A stretch of 64,000 nt of DNA from Halodurantibacterium flavum. GTDB lineage: Bacteria; Pseudomonadota; Alphaproteobacteria; Rhodobacterales; Rhodobacteraceae. How positions within the stretch are numbered: position 1 is the first letter of the stretch; the number at the start of each line of letters is the position of its first letter. Location: positions 116,974 through 180,973 of the forward strand of contig NZ_JBHUGH010000038.1 in the NCBI RefSeq assembly GCF_042681825.1, written 5' to 3'. This document shows positions 25,855-34,465 of the stretch, one piece after another. Below the pieces are notes generated by a model. It did no database searches, was not told the DNA's origin, and saw nothing but the letters and a program-made list of their open reading frames with translations. Made by a program: the position numbers and the translations under genes.

Positions 25855-26990
25855 GGTGCTTCCCCTCGGTTATCCCCCAGAAAAGCGCGTTCCAGCCGGG
25901 CGCGATCCCGCAGGGGCTGTGGAATTCGCACCCTCCTCTGGTGAGCACTCTCAAAAAGCGCATGAGCGGTATCGGAAGACTGACCTGAGTCACGCAGTTT
26001 ATCGCGAAGATAATTGCGAGCCGACTGGACGATCCGGGTCACGTCGTCTTCAGGAATGCCGAGAACCGAAGAGGCTTTCTCAAGCGGGGTGTCGTTCAGG
26101 TCGACAAGAAACAGGACCCTGCGCCATAGCGCCGGAAGACCGGCGATCGCCCGATGCAAGAACAGCGCGTCCTGCCGTTTAGCGACCGCCGTTTCGGGGT
26201 CGTCCACACCGTCGTCGGCGACGAGTTCCTCGAGCATCAGCACGTCGTCGGGCTGGTAGAACTCGAACATCTCCTCATCCGACTCAGTAGGCTCCCCGGC
26301 CAGCACCTCGGGCGCCACGTCGATCGGGGCGGCATCCTCGGGCACCGCGCGGCGCGCGGCCTGCGCCTCGGCCTCGATGGCCTCGAAGGCCAGTTGCGTC
26401 AGCCAGTCCCGGACGGAGAATTCGGTCGGCCGCCGCTCGAAGCGATCGAGCCCATTGAGGATCGTCGCATCGACGATATCGCGAACGGCAAGATAGCCCT
26501 GTGGTACCGATCCGCTGCATTCGAGATAGGTCAACTCACGCCTGACGGTGTCGTAGACCGTATCGAGATGATCCTCGATCAGGTCGAAGAAGAGTTGGCG
26601 CCGCTCCGCCTCCGCCGCATCCCGCGCGGGCGGCAGCGGGGCGCCGATCCGGCGCCGGCGGGCGGGACGCTTGTACTCCGGCTCGTGCTTGAGGCGCGCC
26701 ACATGCCGATCGACTTGGCGGCGCAAGTCGGCAAAGGCCTTGCGCAGGACCGGCTCGATCTCGAACCCCTCTTCCTGCGCCGCGATCACGCCCGATGGCA
26801 GTTGCAAGCGCAAGCTGACTTTGATGCGCGTCTTGCCCCTCGTCTGGGAGGCGACGACTTCGAGCCGGACGAGATTCTCGCGGAAGCGTACAAGATGCGG
26901 TTCAAGTTGCCGCACCTCTTCCTCGATGACCTCAGGCGCGCGCTGTTGGCCGTGCCGGTCAAGATTGCGAAATGCTCTGATGACTTCCAT
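25851..26990 (-). CDS. HPF/RaiA-like domain fused to sigma-70-like protein
   Basis: A 378-residue protein from the ATG at 26990. Residues 1-105 (VIEEEVRQLEPHLVRFRENLVRLEV...GKTRIKVSLRLQLPSG) match the ribosome-binding HPF/RaiA fold. Residues 125-215 and 272-332 resemble sigma-70 segments; LPALWRRVLFLVDLNDTPLEKA then SVLGIPEDDVTRIVQSARNYLRDKL is a region-4-like helix-turn-helix. An acidic linker (220-265) separates them. Together they suggest a protein that may contact both ribosome and RNA polymerase, or a sigma factor derivative that has lost promoter opening. It sits between clpK and the NDUFS4-like gene. Confidence 0.75.
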   Translation of the reverse strand: MEVIRAFRNLDRHGQQRAPEVIEEEVRQLEPHLVRFRENLVRLEVVASQTRGKTRIKVSLRLQLPSGVIAAQEEGFEIEPVLRKAFADLRRQVDRHVARLKHEPEYKRPARRRRIGAPLPPARDAAEAERRQLFFDLIEDHLDTVYDTVRRELTYLECSGSVPQGYLAVRDIVDATILNGLDRFERRPTEFSVRDWLTQLAFEAIEAEAQAARRAVPEDAAPIDVAPEVLAGEPTESDEEMFEFYQPDDVLMLEELVADDGVDDPETAVAKRQDALFLHRAIAGLPALWRRVLFLVDLNDTPLEKASSVLGIPEDDVTRIVQSARNYLRDKLRDSGQSSDTAHALFESAHQRRVRIPQPLRDRARLERAFLGDNRGEAP

Positions 26991-27027
26991 GCCGTGTGAC
27001 CTTGCTTGTCGCTTTTTGACGAGATGA

Positions 27028-27053
27028 GCCGGCGCGACCGTCATCGCGCCGGC
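27028..27053. terminator. GC-rich hairpin after clpK
   Basis: GCCGGCGCG (27028-27036) and CGCGCCGGC (27045-27053) form a perfect 9-bp stem with an 8-base loop, between the clpK stop and the HPF-sigma start. No U-run follows on the minus strand. It could attenuate transcription or protect the upstream mRNA end. Confidence 0.4.
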
Positions 27054-27068
27054 CAGTCCTCCACGACG

Positions 27069-29975
27069 TCACCCGGTAGACTTATCGTCCTTGGACTGCT
27101 CCCTATCCTTGGTGTCGACCGGGACATCGGGTGTCGGAGCGTCCGCCTTGTTTTCGGCAGCTTCGCTGGACTCGTCGATCCCGGCCTCGGCCTGATCGTC
27201 CGGGCTATTGTCACCGGTGTCCTTTGCGATCTTTTCGAACACGACCTTCTGTTCGTCCGCTGACCAAGCGACGCGGACCTTGTCACCATCCTCGATCCGC
27301 CCGGAGAGCATTTCGCGGGCCAACTCGGTCTCCAACTCCGACCGGATCAGCCGGCGCAGCTCGCGGGCGCCGAATTCGGGACGGAAGCCGACCGCGCCGA
27401 AGTGATCCACGACGCTCACGTCGAATTCGAGTTCGACCCCCTGCCCCAGTGCAGTCCGCTTCACCCGGTTCAGCTGCAACTCGACGATCTGGCGGATCTC
27501 GGTCTGGTTCAGCGAATGGAAAACGATGATCTCGTCGATCCGGTTGATGAACTCTGGCCGGAAATGACCGCGCAGCACGTCCATCAGTTCGGACTTCTGC
27601 TTTGCCTCGTCGAACTCCTTGGTGCCGCGCTTCTTGAGGTTGCGCTGGATGATGTCCGAACCGAGGTTCGAGGTGGCGATGATGATGGTGTTGGTGAAGT
27701 CCACCACGCGGCCCTTGCCATCTGTCAGGCGGCCATCGTCGAACACCTGAAGTAGGATGTTGTATACATCCGGATGCGCCTTCTCGATTTCGTCGAGGAG
27801 CACGACCGAGTAGGGCCGACGCCGCACCTTCTCCGTCAGTTGCCCGCCTTCGTCGTATCCGACGTAGCCCGGAGGCGCGCCAACCAGCCGGGCAACCGAG
27901 TGGCGCTCGCCATACTCCGACATGTCGATGCGGATCATCGCATCCTGGTCGCCGAAGATCACCTCGGCGAGCGTCTTGGCCAGTTCCGTCTTGCCAACCC
28001 CGGTCGGCCCGAGGAACAGGAAGGTCGCAGTCGGACCGGAGCCTTCGCGCAGACCCGCACGCGCCAGGCGCACCGCATCGGCCACGGCGCGGATCGCTTC
28101 TTCCTGGCCGATGACGCGCTCGTGTAGCTTCTCCTCGAGCTTGAGGAGCTTGTCCTTCTCCTCGGTGGTCAGCTCGGTGACCGGAACGCCGGTGATCTTC
28201 GAGACGATCTGCGCGACATGATCGGCGCGCACCTCGGCGGTCGCCGAAGCCTGGTCGCGCTTCCAAATCTCCAGAAGCTCGTCCAGCTCCTTCTGCTTCT
28301 GTTCGAGTTCCTTCTTCAGTTCCGCTGCCCGGTCGAATTGCTTGCGGGCTGCGGCATAGTCCTGCTCGCGCTTGATCTGCGCGACCTCGGCCTCTAGCTC
28401 CTGGACGTCCACGGGGCGCGCTGTGGCGCTGATCTTCACACGTGCGGCGGCCTGATCGATCAGGTCGATCGCCTTGTCAGGCATGAAGCGGCCAGTGATG
28501 TAGCGGTCCGAAAGCTCGGCCGCCGCGACGATGGCCTCGTCGGTGATCGTCACCTTGTGGTGCGCCTCCAGCGTGTCGCGCAGGCCGCGCAGGATCATGA
28601 TGACCTGAGCGACCGTGGGTTCCTCGACATAGACCGGCTGGAAGCGGCGTTCGAGCGCTGCGTCCTTCTCGATGTATTTCTGGTATTCGTTGAGCGTCGT
28701 CGCGCCGATCAGGTTCAGCTCGCCCCGCGCCAGCGCCGGCTTGAAGGTGTTGGCGATGTCTAGACCGCCTTCGCCACCGCCCTGACCGGCGCCGACGATG
28801 GTATGGATCTCGTCGATGAACAGGATCAGACTGTCCTTCTCCTCGGTGATCTCCTTGAGGATCTTCTGCACCCGCTCCTCGAACTCGCCGCGATACTTCG
28901 ACCCGGCCACCATCGAGTTGATGTTGAGTTCGACCAGCCGCTTGTCGCGCAGCGCCTCGGGCACTTCGCCCGCGACGATCCGTTGTGCGAGTCCCTCGAC
29001 GATGGCGGTCTTGCCTACGCCCGGCTCGCCGATCAGCACCGGGTTGTTCTTCTTGCGCCGGGCCAGCACTTCAATCGTCGTCTCGATCTCGCGGGCGCGG
29101 CCGATGACGGGATCGAGCTTGCCCTCGCGGGCGAGCTTCGTCAGGTCACGGCTGAACTGGTCGAGATCGGGCGTGCTGGACGGCGCCTCCACCCGGCCTT
29201 CCTCGGCGCCCTTGCCAACGACCTTGGTCACCTGCTGGCGCAGCGCTTGCGGCGTGAGGCCGTACTTGCGCAGGACCGACGCGGCCAGGCCTTCACCTTC
29301 CTCGGCAAGGCCGATCAGCAGGTGCTCGGGACCGACATAGGAATGGCCGAGTTCGTTCGAGGCGATGAAGGCCCGGTTCAGCGCGTCCTTCAGGCGAGGA
29401 CTGACGCCGATTTCGCCCTCCGTCCTGGCCTCTCCACGCTTCGCTTCTTTCTCGACCTGGCGCTGCAGGTCGTCCACATCGACCTTGAACTGTTCCAGGA
29501 TTGTTTTGACGACGTCGGACGAGGTCAGTGCCAGAAGCAGATGTTCGGTATCGACCTCGCTGCGCCCGAATTCGCCTGCCTTCTGTGCGGCATCCTGCAA
29601 CAGCTTGTTGCCCTGTTCGCTCAGCCGGTCAGCGATGGTGCGTCCACCGCCGCGCCGCGATCCACGCCGCGGGGCACCCTCACCGAAAGTGGCGTCGACG
29701 ACATCGTCATCGCCGTCACCCATGGAGCCGAGCGTGCCGCCCCGCAGCGGGCTGTCACCAAAGAGGCCGCCGAACCCGCTGTCGCCGAAGAATTCGTCAA
29801 AAAGGGAATGTCGTCCGAACAGGGACTCCAGCGGCGATGCGCTGCGGCCCGACCGGCGCACCATTTCGCGGTAGTGCTGATCGCACAGCTCCATGTTCTG
29901 AACTCTGCCGTTCACCGAAGCGCGCACGCGCGCCGTCGCCGGGCGACCGCAAATATCGCAAGTTCCGTTTGCCAT
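27069..29975 (-). CDS. clpK: ClpK/ClpG-type stand-alone disaggregase
   Basis: An AAA+ protein of 968 residues. The N-terminus has a zinc-finger-like set (Cys6, Cys9, Cys31, His34), then Clp N-repeats (about 125-265), AAA1 with GEPGVGKT, a short coiled-coil middle domain of about 60 residues (KELEQKQKELDELLEIW), and AAA2 with GPTGVGKT. An acidic tail closes it. No LGF/IGF ClpP-docking triplet is visible in the AAA2 loop before FRPEFINRID. That fits ClpK/ClpG_GI, a ClpP-independent disaggregase giving strong heat resistance in stress-tolerance islands. It is downstream of ftsH. Confidence 0.93.
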   Translation of the reverse strand: MANGTCDICGRPATARVRASVNGRVQNMELCDQHYREMVRRSGRSASPLESLFGRHSLFDEFFGDSGFGGLFGDSPLRGGTLGSMGDGDDDVVDATFGEGAPRRGSRRGGGRTIADRLSEQGNKLLQDAAQKAGEFGRSEVDTEHLLLALTSSDVVKTILEQFKVDVDDLQRQVEKEAKRGEARTEGEIGVSPRLKDALNRAFIASNELGHSYVGPEHLLIGLAEEGEGLAASVLRKYGLTPQALRQQVTKVVGKGAEEGRVEAPSSTPDLDQFSRDLTKLAREGKLDPVIGRAREIETTIEVLARRKKNNPVLIGEPGVGKTAIVEGLAQRIVAGEVPEALRDKRLVELNINSMVAGSKYRGEFEERVQKILKEITEEKDSLILFIDEIHTIVGAGQGGGEGGLDIANTFKPALARGELNLIGATTLNEYQKYIEKDAALERRFQPVYVEEPTVAQVIMILRGLRDTLEAHHKVTITDEAIVAAAELSDRYITGRFMPDKAIDLIDQAAARVKISATARPVDVQELEAEVAQIKREQDYAAARKQFDRAAELKKELEQKQKELDELLEIWKRDQASATAEVRADHVAQIVSKITGVPVTELTTEEKDKLLKLEEKLHERVIGQEEAIRAVADAVRLARAGLREGSGPTATFLFLGPTGVGKTELAKTLAEVIFGDQDAMIRIDMSEYGERHSVARLVGAPPGYVGYDEGGQLTEKVRRRPYSVVLLDEIEKAHPDVYNILLQVFDDGRLTDGKGRVVDFTNTIIIATSNLGSDIIQRNLKKRGTKEFDEAKQKSELMDVLRGHFRPEFINRIDEIIVFHSLNQTEIRQIVELQLNRVKRTALGQGVELEFDVSVVDHFGAVGFRPEFGARELRRLIRSELETELAREMLSGRIEDGDKVRVAWSADEQKVVFEKIAKDTGDNSPDDQAEAGIDESSEAAENKADAPTPDVPVDTKDREQSKDDKSTG

Positions 29976-30038
29976 TTTTCCTCTCCGTTTCTTTATCCAG
30001 TCAGGGTTGTCCGCCGATCATCTGCGTCAGTGACGGTG

Positions 30039-31871
30039 TCACGCAGCGACGGCTTCCGTTCTTTTCACCTTGGACCCAATTGCCACCAGATCGGGCTCGT
30101 CCAGTGTCTCGCGTTGCAGGAGATCCTGCGCCGATTGCTCGAGCAGCGCCCGGTTGGCTTCGAGAAGCGAGAGGGTGCGCTTGAACACGCCATCCACGAT
30201 GTCGCGCACCTTCGCGTCCATCCGCTCGGCAGTGGCGTCGCTGTAGCGGCGGTTCAGCCACGACGACTGGTCGCCGGTGCCGAGAAAGCCGGGCCGATCG
30301 GTGTCGTAGCTGACATGCCCGAGGTCTTCGTCCATCCCGTACCGCGCGACCATGGCGCGGGCGATATCGGTGGCCTTGACCAGATCGTCGGCCGCCCCGG
30401 TCGAGAGGTGGTCGTAGACGATCTTCTCGGCCGCGCGCCCGCCGAGGAGGACGGCGATCTTGTTCTCCAGCTCCTCGCGCGTCATCAGGAAGCGGTCCTC
30501 GGTCGGGCGCTGGATGGTGTAGCCGAGCGCGCCGATGCCGCGCGGGATGATCGAGACCTTGTGCACCGGATCCGTGCCGGGCAGAGCCATCGCCACCAGC
30601 GCGTGCCCCATCTCGTGATGCGCCACGATCTCGCGTTCGCGCGGGTTCAGAACGCGGTTCTTCTTTTCCAGCCCCGCGATGATACGCTCCACGGCATTGT
30701 TGAAGTCGTCCATCGTCACCGCATCAGCCTTGCGGCGCGTGGCCAGGAGCGCTGCCTCATTGACGAGGTTGGCGAGGTCAGCGCCCGAGAACCCGGGGGT
30801 CAGGGCCGCGACCTTCTCGGCATCGACGTCCGGGGCGAGCGTCACCGTCTTCATGTGCACGCCGAGAATCTGGATGCGCCCCTTCTTATCGGGCTTGTCC
30901 ACCAGCACCTGCCGGTCGAAGCGGCCCGCGCGCAGCAGCGCGGGATCGAGGATCTCGGGCCGGTTGGTGGCGGCCAGGAGCACGATGCCCACAGAAGGGT
31001 CGAAGCCATCGAGCTCGGTCAGAAGCTGGTTCAGCGTCTGCTCACGCTCATCATGGCCACCGGCGATCTGTCCGGAGGAGCGCGCCCGCCCAAGAGCGTC
31101 GAGTTCGTCGATGAAGATGATCGCCGGCGCGGATTTCCGAGCCTGCTCGAACAGGTCGCGCACCCGCGCGGCACCGACGCCCACGAACATCTCGACGAAC
31201 TCTGATCCCGAGATCGAAAAGAAGGTCACGCCGGCCTCGCCTGCCACTGCGCGCGCCAGAAGCGTCTTGCCGGTGCCCGGCGGCCCGACGAGCAATATGC
31301 CTTTGGGGATATGTGCGCCCAGCTTTCCGTATTCGGCGGGGTTCCTGAGGAACTCCACGACCTCCTCGAGCTCGGCCTTGGCCTCGTCCACACCGGCCAC
31401 GTCGGCGAAGCTGACGCCGGTTTCTTTTTCCATGTAAACCTTGGCCTTGCTGCGGCCGACCTGCATGAACCCGCCGAAGCCCTGCTTGTCGGCGAACTTG
31501 CGGAACAGCAGCATCCAGATTCCGAAGAAGACAAGCGCTGGCGCCACCCAGGAAATCAGCGTGCCGAGAAAAGTGTTTTGCGGAACGCCAGTGATCTCGA
31601 TACCTGACCGGTCTATCCGTTCCAGGATTGCGGGATTCACTACGGTCGTCACGAACTGCTTCTTGCCGTCGACCGGTTCGGCGAAGGTGCCTGTGATAGT
31701 GTCTGACCCGACCGCGACAGAGGAAATTTTCCCGTCAGCGAGATACTTCTCGAACTGGCTGTAGCTGATCGGCGCGACGGATTGCCAGCCGGCGATCAGG
31801 TTCTGGATGAAAAGCACGGCTATGAAAGCCACCACCCAGTACCAGATGTTGTATTCGGTCTTCCTTTCCAT
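30039..31871 (-). CDS. ftsH: Membrane AAA+ metalloprotease FtsH
   Basis: A 610-residue protein from MERKTEYNIW at 31871. Two membrane helices (8-27 and about 105-125) are followed by an AAA domain with GPPGTGKT, the SRH GRFDRQ and the pore FVGVGA, then the zinc protease motif HHEMGHALV. It degrades misfolded membrane and regulatory proteins. Unlike the housekeeping gene, it lies in a stress island beside clpK, so it is likely an extra copy that supplements the chromosomal one. It follows marR with a 17-base gap. Confidence 0.95.
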   Translation of the reverse strand: MERKTEYNIWYWVVAFIAVLFIQNLIAGWQSVAPISYSQFEKYLADGKISSVAVGSDTITGTFAEPVDGKKQFVTTVVNPAILERIDRSGIEITGVPQNTFLGTLISWVAPALVFFGIWMLLFRKFADKQGFGGFMQVGRSKAKVYMEKETGVSFADVAGVDEAKAELEEVVEFLRNPAEYGKLGAHIPKGILLVGPPGTGKTLLARAVAGEAGVTFFSISGSEFVEMFVGVGAARVRDLFEQARKSAPAIIFIDELDALGRARSSGQIAGGHDEREQTLNQLLTELDGFDPSVGIVLLAATNRPEILDPALLRAGRFDRQVLVDKPDKKGRIQILGVHMKTVTLAPDVDAEKVAALTPGFSGADLANLVNEAALLATRRKADAVTMDDFNNAVERIIAGLEKKNRVLNPREREIVAHHEMGHALVAMALPGTDPVHKVSIIPRGIGALGYTIQRPTEDRFLMTREELENKIAVLLGGRAAEKIVYDHLSTGAADDLVKATDIARAMVARYGMDEDLGHVSYDTDRPGFLGTGDQSSWLNRRYSDATAERMDAKVRDIVDGVFKRTLSLLEANRALLEQSAQDLLQRETLDEPDLVAIGSKVKRTEAVAA

Positions 31872-31888
31872 GCCCCTTGTCCCTTTCA

Positions 31889-32317
31889 CTAGCGCCCGAT
31901 CCGCGCCCTGATCCGCTCGAGCAGCGCCAGCAGGACGCGCCTTTCGTCCGCCGACAGATCCTGCAGGATTTCATCTTCGAGCGCCGATTGCCGCGGCGCG
32001 AGTTCCTTCAGCATCGCCCGGGCCTTCGACGTTGCCGTGACGATCTGCGCCCGCCTGTCGTCGGGCGAGGGCGACCGCTCGACCCAGCCGCCCCTGACCA
32101 TGCGATCGACGAGCTGGCCGGCTGTGGCCGGGCCGACCTCCAGCCGGTCGGCCAGATCGCCGATGGTCAGCCCAGGCTCATCCTCGACATGCGCCGCCGC
32201 CATCCAGGACAGGCGGGTCAGGCCGCTGCCGCGAATTTCTTGGTCGATCCGCTGCTGGATGAGCTGCGCGACCCGGTGGATCGTCGTCCCGATCAGCGCG
32301 ATGTCCGAAGAGATCAT
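31889..32317 (-). CDS. MarR-family transcriptional regulator
   Basis: A 142-residue winged-helix protein from the ATG at 32317. The recognition region reads TIGDLADRLEVGPATAGQLVDRMVRGGWVERSPSPDDRRA, the classic MarR pattern with the wing arginines. It sits at the head of the leftward proteostasis arm, divergent from the hsp20 cluster. The perfect-spaced dyad at 32377-32401 lies between them. It is the best candidate for control of both arms. Confidence 0.88.
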   Translation of the reverse strand: MISSDIALIGTTIHRVAQLIQQRIDQEIRGSGLTRLSWMAAAHVEDEPGLTIGDLADRLEVGPATAGQLVDRMVRGGWVERSPSPDDRRAQIVTATSKARAMLKELAPRQSALEDEILQDLSADERRVLLALLERIRARIGR

Positions 32318-32376
32318 GGGTATCCTTCCTCCGATTGCATGGGACACAGGAGAGACCGCACTCCATCCAAAACGCA

Positions 32377-32423
32377 ATGCACGCATCATATATGCTTGCA
32401 TAATAAATGGAACCGCCTATCTT
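32377..32423 (+). promoter_or_regulatory. MarR-type operator overlapping the hsp20 promoter
   Basis: ATGCACGCAT (32377-32386) and ATGCTTGCAT (32392-32401) form 10-bp arms with nine matching pairs around the spacer CATAT. TTGCAT (32396-32401) and TATCTT (32418-32423), 16 bases apart, make a plausible core promoter for the hsp20 genes, with the operator's right arm overlapping the -35 box. Binding would block transcription. Confidence 0.6.
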
Positions 32424-32519
32424 GATGGGCGGTCTCCGAACCGACATCTGGCCGGCACCGTTGCCCGCTCGGACCATGCCGCCGGTTCGGGGGCATCGAT
32501 CAGCAGCAGGAGGCCAGCA

Positions 32520-32945
32520 ATGCTCTATCCGACATATCTGCGCCGCAGCGATCCCTTCGCGCTGATGCGCTCCATGATGCGCGATCTCGACCGCGGCGTC
32601 TGGCCGACGTCCCGCGCGGCGTTCCCGGCGGTGAATGTCTGGCAAGGCCCTGAGGCCGTCGCCGTCACCGCTGAACTTCCCGGCATCGAACCGGGCGACA
32701 TTGAAATTTCGATCAAGGACAACGTCCTGACGCTGTCGGGCGAACGCAAGGCGCCCGAGGTTCCCGAAGGTGCGCGCTGGCACCGCAACGAACGCGGTTA
32801 CGGCAGGTTCTCCCGCGCTATCCGTCTGCCGTTCGCGGCCTCGGATGACAAGGTCGAGGCGAGGATGACGAACGGCGTATTGCGGATCGTCATCTCCAGG
32901 CCCGAGGAAACGAAGCCGAAGAGAATCGAAATCAAGGCAGCCTGA
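32520..32945 (+). CDS. Small heat-shock protein Hsp20, first copy
   Basis: A 141-residue ATP-independent holdase with the alpha-crystallin core from about residue 35 (FPAVNVWQGPEAVAVTAELPG) to the end. The conserved GVLRIVI motif is present, as is a C-terminal RIEI segment that would dock in oligomers. It starts 97 bases after the putative promoter. Three Hsp20 genes in a row on this strand differ in sequence, so they probably form mixed or division-of-labour oligomers. Confidence 0.93.
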   Translation: MLYPTYLRRSDPFALMRSMMRDLDRGVWPTSRAAFPAVNVWQGPEAVAVTAELPGIEPGDIEISIKDNVLTLSGERKAPEVPEGARWHRNERGYGRFSRAIRLPFAASDDKVEARMTNGVLRIVISRPEETKPKRIEIKAA

Positions 32946-32959
32946 GAGGAGCTGGAACG

Positions 32960-33358
32960 ATGAGCCCCGACATCACGCAAGCCACCGAAAAGACACCGAC
33001 AGACTCGCCCGAGACAACCGGCGGCGGCCGCATCTACCGCCCGCTGACCGATATCGTCGAAACCGATCAGGGCGTCTCCATGATGCTCGAAATGCCTGGG
33101 GTCGCCCCCGATGCGGTCGAAATCACGCTGGAAAATCGCGTGCTGACGATCCGCGGCAAGGTTGACCCGGTGCGGCCAGAAAACCTGGAACTTGCCTATG
33201 CCGAATATGGCGAGGGTGATTTCGAGAGGGCCTTCACGCTTTCCGAGGATTTCGACCCCGACAGGATCGAGGCCGAGATGCGCGGAGGCGTCCTCACCCT
33301 GACGCTCCCCCGAGCCCCTGAAGCGCAGCCAAAAAGGATCGCCGTCAAGGGCGCCTGA
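32960..33358 (+). CDS. Small heat-shock protein Hsp20, second copy
   Basis: A 132-residue alpha-crystallin-domain protein. ITDIVETDQGV-like opening sequence (RPLTDIVETDQGVSMMLEMPGVAP) leads to GVLTLTLPRAPEAQPKRIAVKGA at the C-terminus. It has a longer polar N-terminus and is more acidic than the first copy. It lies 14 bases after it, in the same operon. It holds unfolding proteins for the ClpK and FtsH machinery. Confidence 0.93.
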   Translation: MSPDITQATEKTPTDSPETTGGGRIYRPLTDIVETDQGVSMMLEMPGVAPDAVEITLENRVLTIRGKVDPVRPENLELAYAEYGEGDFERAFTLSEDFDPDRIEAEMRGGVLTLTLPRAPEAQPKRIAVKGA

Positions 33359-33378
33359 AAACCGAAGGAGACACCATC

Positions 33379-33870
33379 ATGCAGATCAAGGACCTGATCC
33401 CCTGGGCGCGCAAGGACGGCGCGCCAGACGCCAAGAGCAGCGAAGACAACCCGATCGCGACGCTCCAGCGCGAAATGAACCATGTGTTCGAGAACTTCTG
33501 GAACCGGGTCGGTCAGTTCGAATGGCCCTGGGGCAGCGGCGAAGCCAAATCCGACATGGTTGAGACCGACAAGGCGATCGAAGTGTCGATCGAGCTGCCG
33601 GGCATGGAGATGAAGGACATCGAGGTGACGGTCAACGATGACATGTTGACCGTGAAGGGGGAGAAGAAGATCGAGCGCCAGGAGGAGAAGAAGGGATACT
33701 ATCTCTCCGAGCGCAGCTACGGCGCGATCTACCGCACGATCCCGCTTCCGCCCGGCGTGGATGGCGAAAAGGCGCAGGCATCCTTCAAGAACGGGGTTCT
33801 GACGATCAAGCTGCCCCAGACACCCGAGGCGCAGGCGAAGGTCAAGCGCATCGAGGTCAAGAACGGCTGA
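33379..33870 (+). CDS. Small heat-shock protein Hsp20, third copy
   Basis: A 163-residue protein with an N-terminal arm (residues 1-55, rich in Trp/Phe) and an alpha-crystallin domain from KSDMVETDKAIEVSIELPG onward; GVLTIKLPQTPEAQAKVKRIEVK ends it. The charged EKKIERQEEKKGYYLSERSYG stretch is the long dimerisation loop of class A sHsps. It follows the second copy by 20 bases. Three sHsps together with clpK are the core of known stress-tolerance loci. Confidence 0.94.
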   Translation: MQIKDLIPWARKDGAPDAKSSEDNPIATLQREMNHVFENFWNRVGQFEWPWGSGEAKSDMVETDKAIEVSIELPGMEMKDIEVTVNDDMLTVKGEKKIERQEEKKGYYLSERSYGAIYRTIPLPPGVDGEKAQASFKNGVLTIKLPQTPEAQAKVKRIEVKNG

Positions 33871-33985
33871 TTTGCCAAATCGGGTGTCGCCGGTTTGCGG
33901 CGTCCCCTCCGCTCCGTGCGATATCGCACCGTCTGGCGAAGCCCCGGGGAGCTTGTCTCTCCGGGGCGGCTTTCGAGGGGCAATC

Positions 33986-34465
33986 ATGAAGGACTTGCAA
34001 CGATCCGGCCTGACCCGTGAACAATGGTCGGCGATGACGCTCTACGAGAAGTTCGAACAAATCGTCATCTTCGTCCTCAGCGTCATCATTGCGGCGATCG
34101 TCGTGGCGTCGGTCTGGGCGCTGATGCGCGAAGTCGTGAACCGCCTGGTTCTGGGGGCATTTGACACGCTCGATTACGCCACCTTCCAGGTGGTGTTCGG
34201 CATGATCTTCACCGTGGTGATCGCGCTCGAGTTCAAGCGCTCCATTCTTGTTGCGACCGAACGCAGCTTCGGGATCCTCCAGGTCCGCACGATCGTGCTG
34301 ATCGCGCTCCTCGCCATCGTGCGCAAATTCATCATCCTGGACCTCGGCGAGACGGAATCATCCAAGATTGCCGCACTCGCGGGCGCGGCGCTTGCGCTCG
34401 GCGCTGTCCATTGGCTCGTGCGCGATCAGGACCGACGCGAACTCGGAGGCCACGAGACGCGATGA
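33986..34465 (+). CDS. psiE: PsiE-family membrane protein
   Basis: A 159-residue protein from the ATG at 33986, with about four hydrophobic helices. The N-terminal TLYEKFEQIVIFVLSVIIAAIVV and the later VVFGMIFTVVIALEFKRSIL are characteristic of the PsiE phosphate-starvation-inducible family. Its function is unclear, but it is a regular member of transmissible stress-tolerance loci, matching its place here. Its stop overlaps the start of the next gene. Confidence 0.85.
   Translation: MKDLQRSGLTREQWSAMTLYEKFEQIVIFVLSVIIAAIVVASVWALMREVVNRLVLGAFDTLDYATFQVVFGMIFTVVIALEFKRSILVATERSFGILQVRTIVLIALLAIVRKFIILDLGETESSKIAALAGAALALGAVHWLVRDQDRRELGGHETR

Noticed and set aside
28803..31205. An 800-codon plus-strand frame opposite clpK and ftsH
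   Set aside because: It is a shadow of two strongly conserved minus-strand genes and shows no family features.
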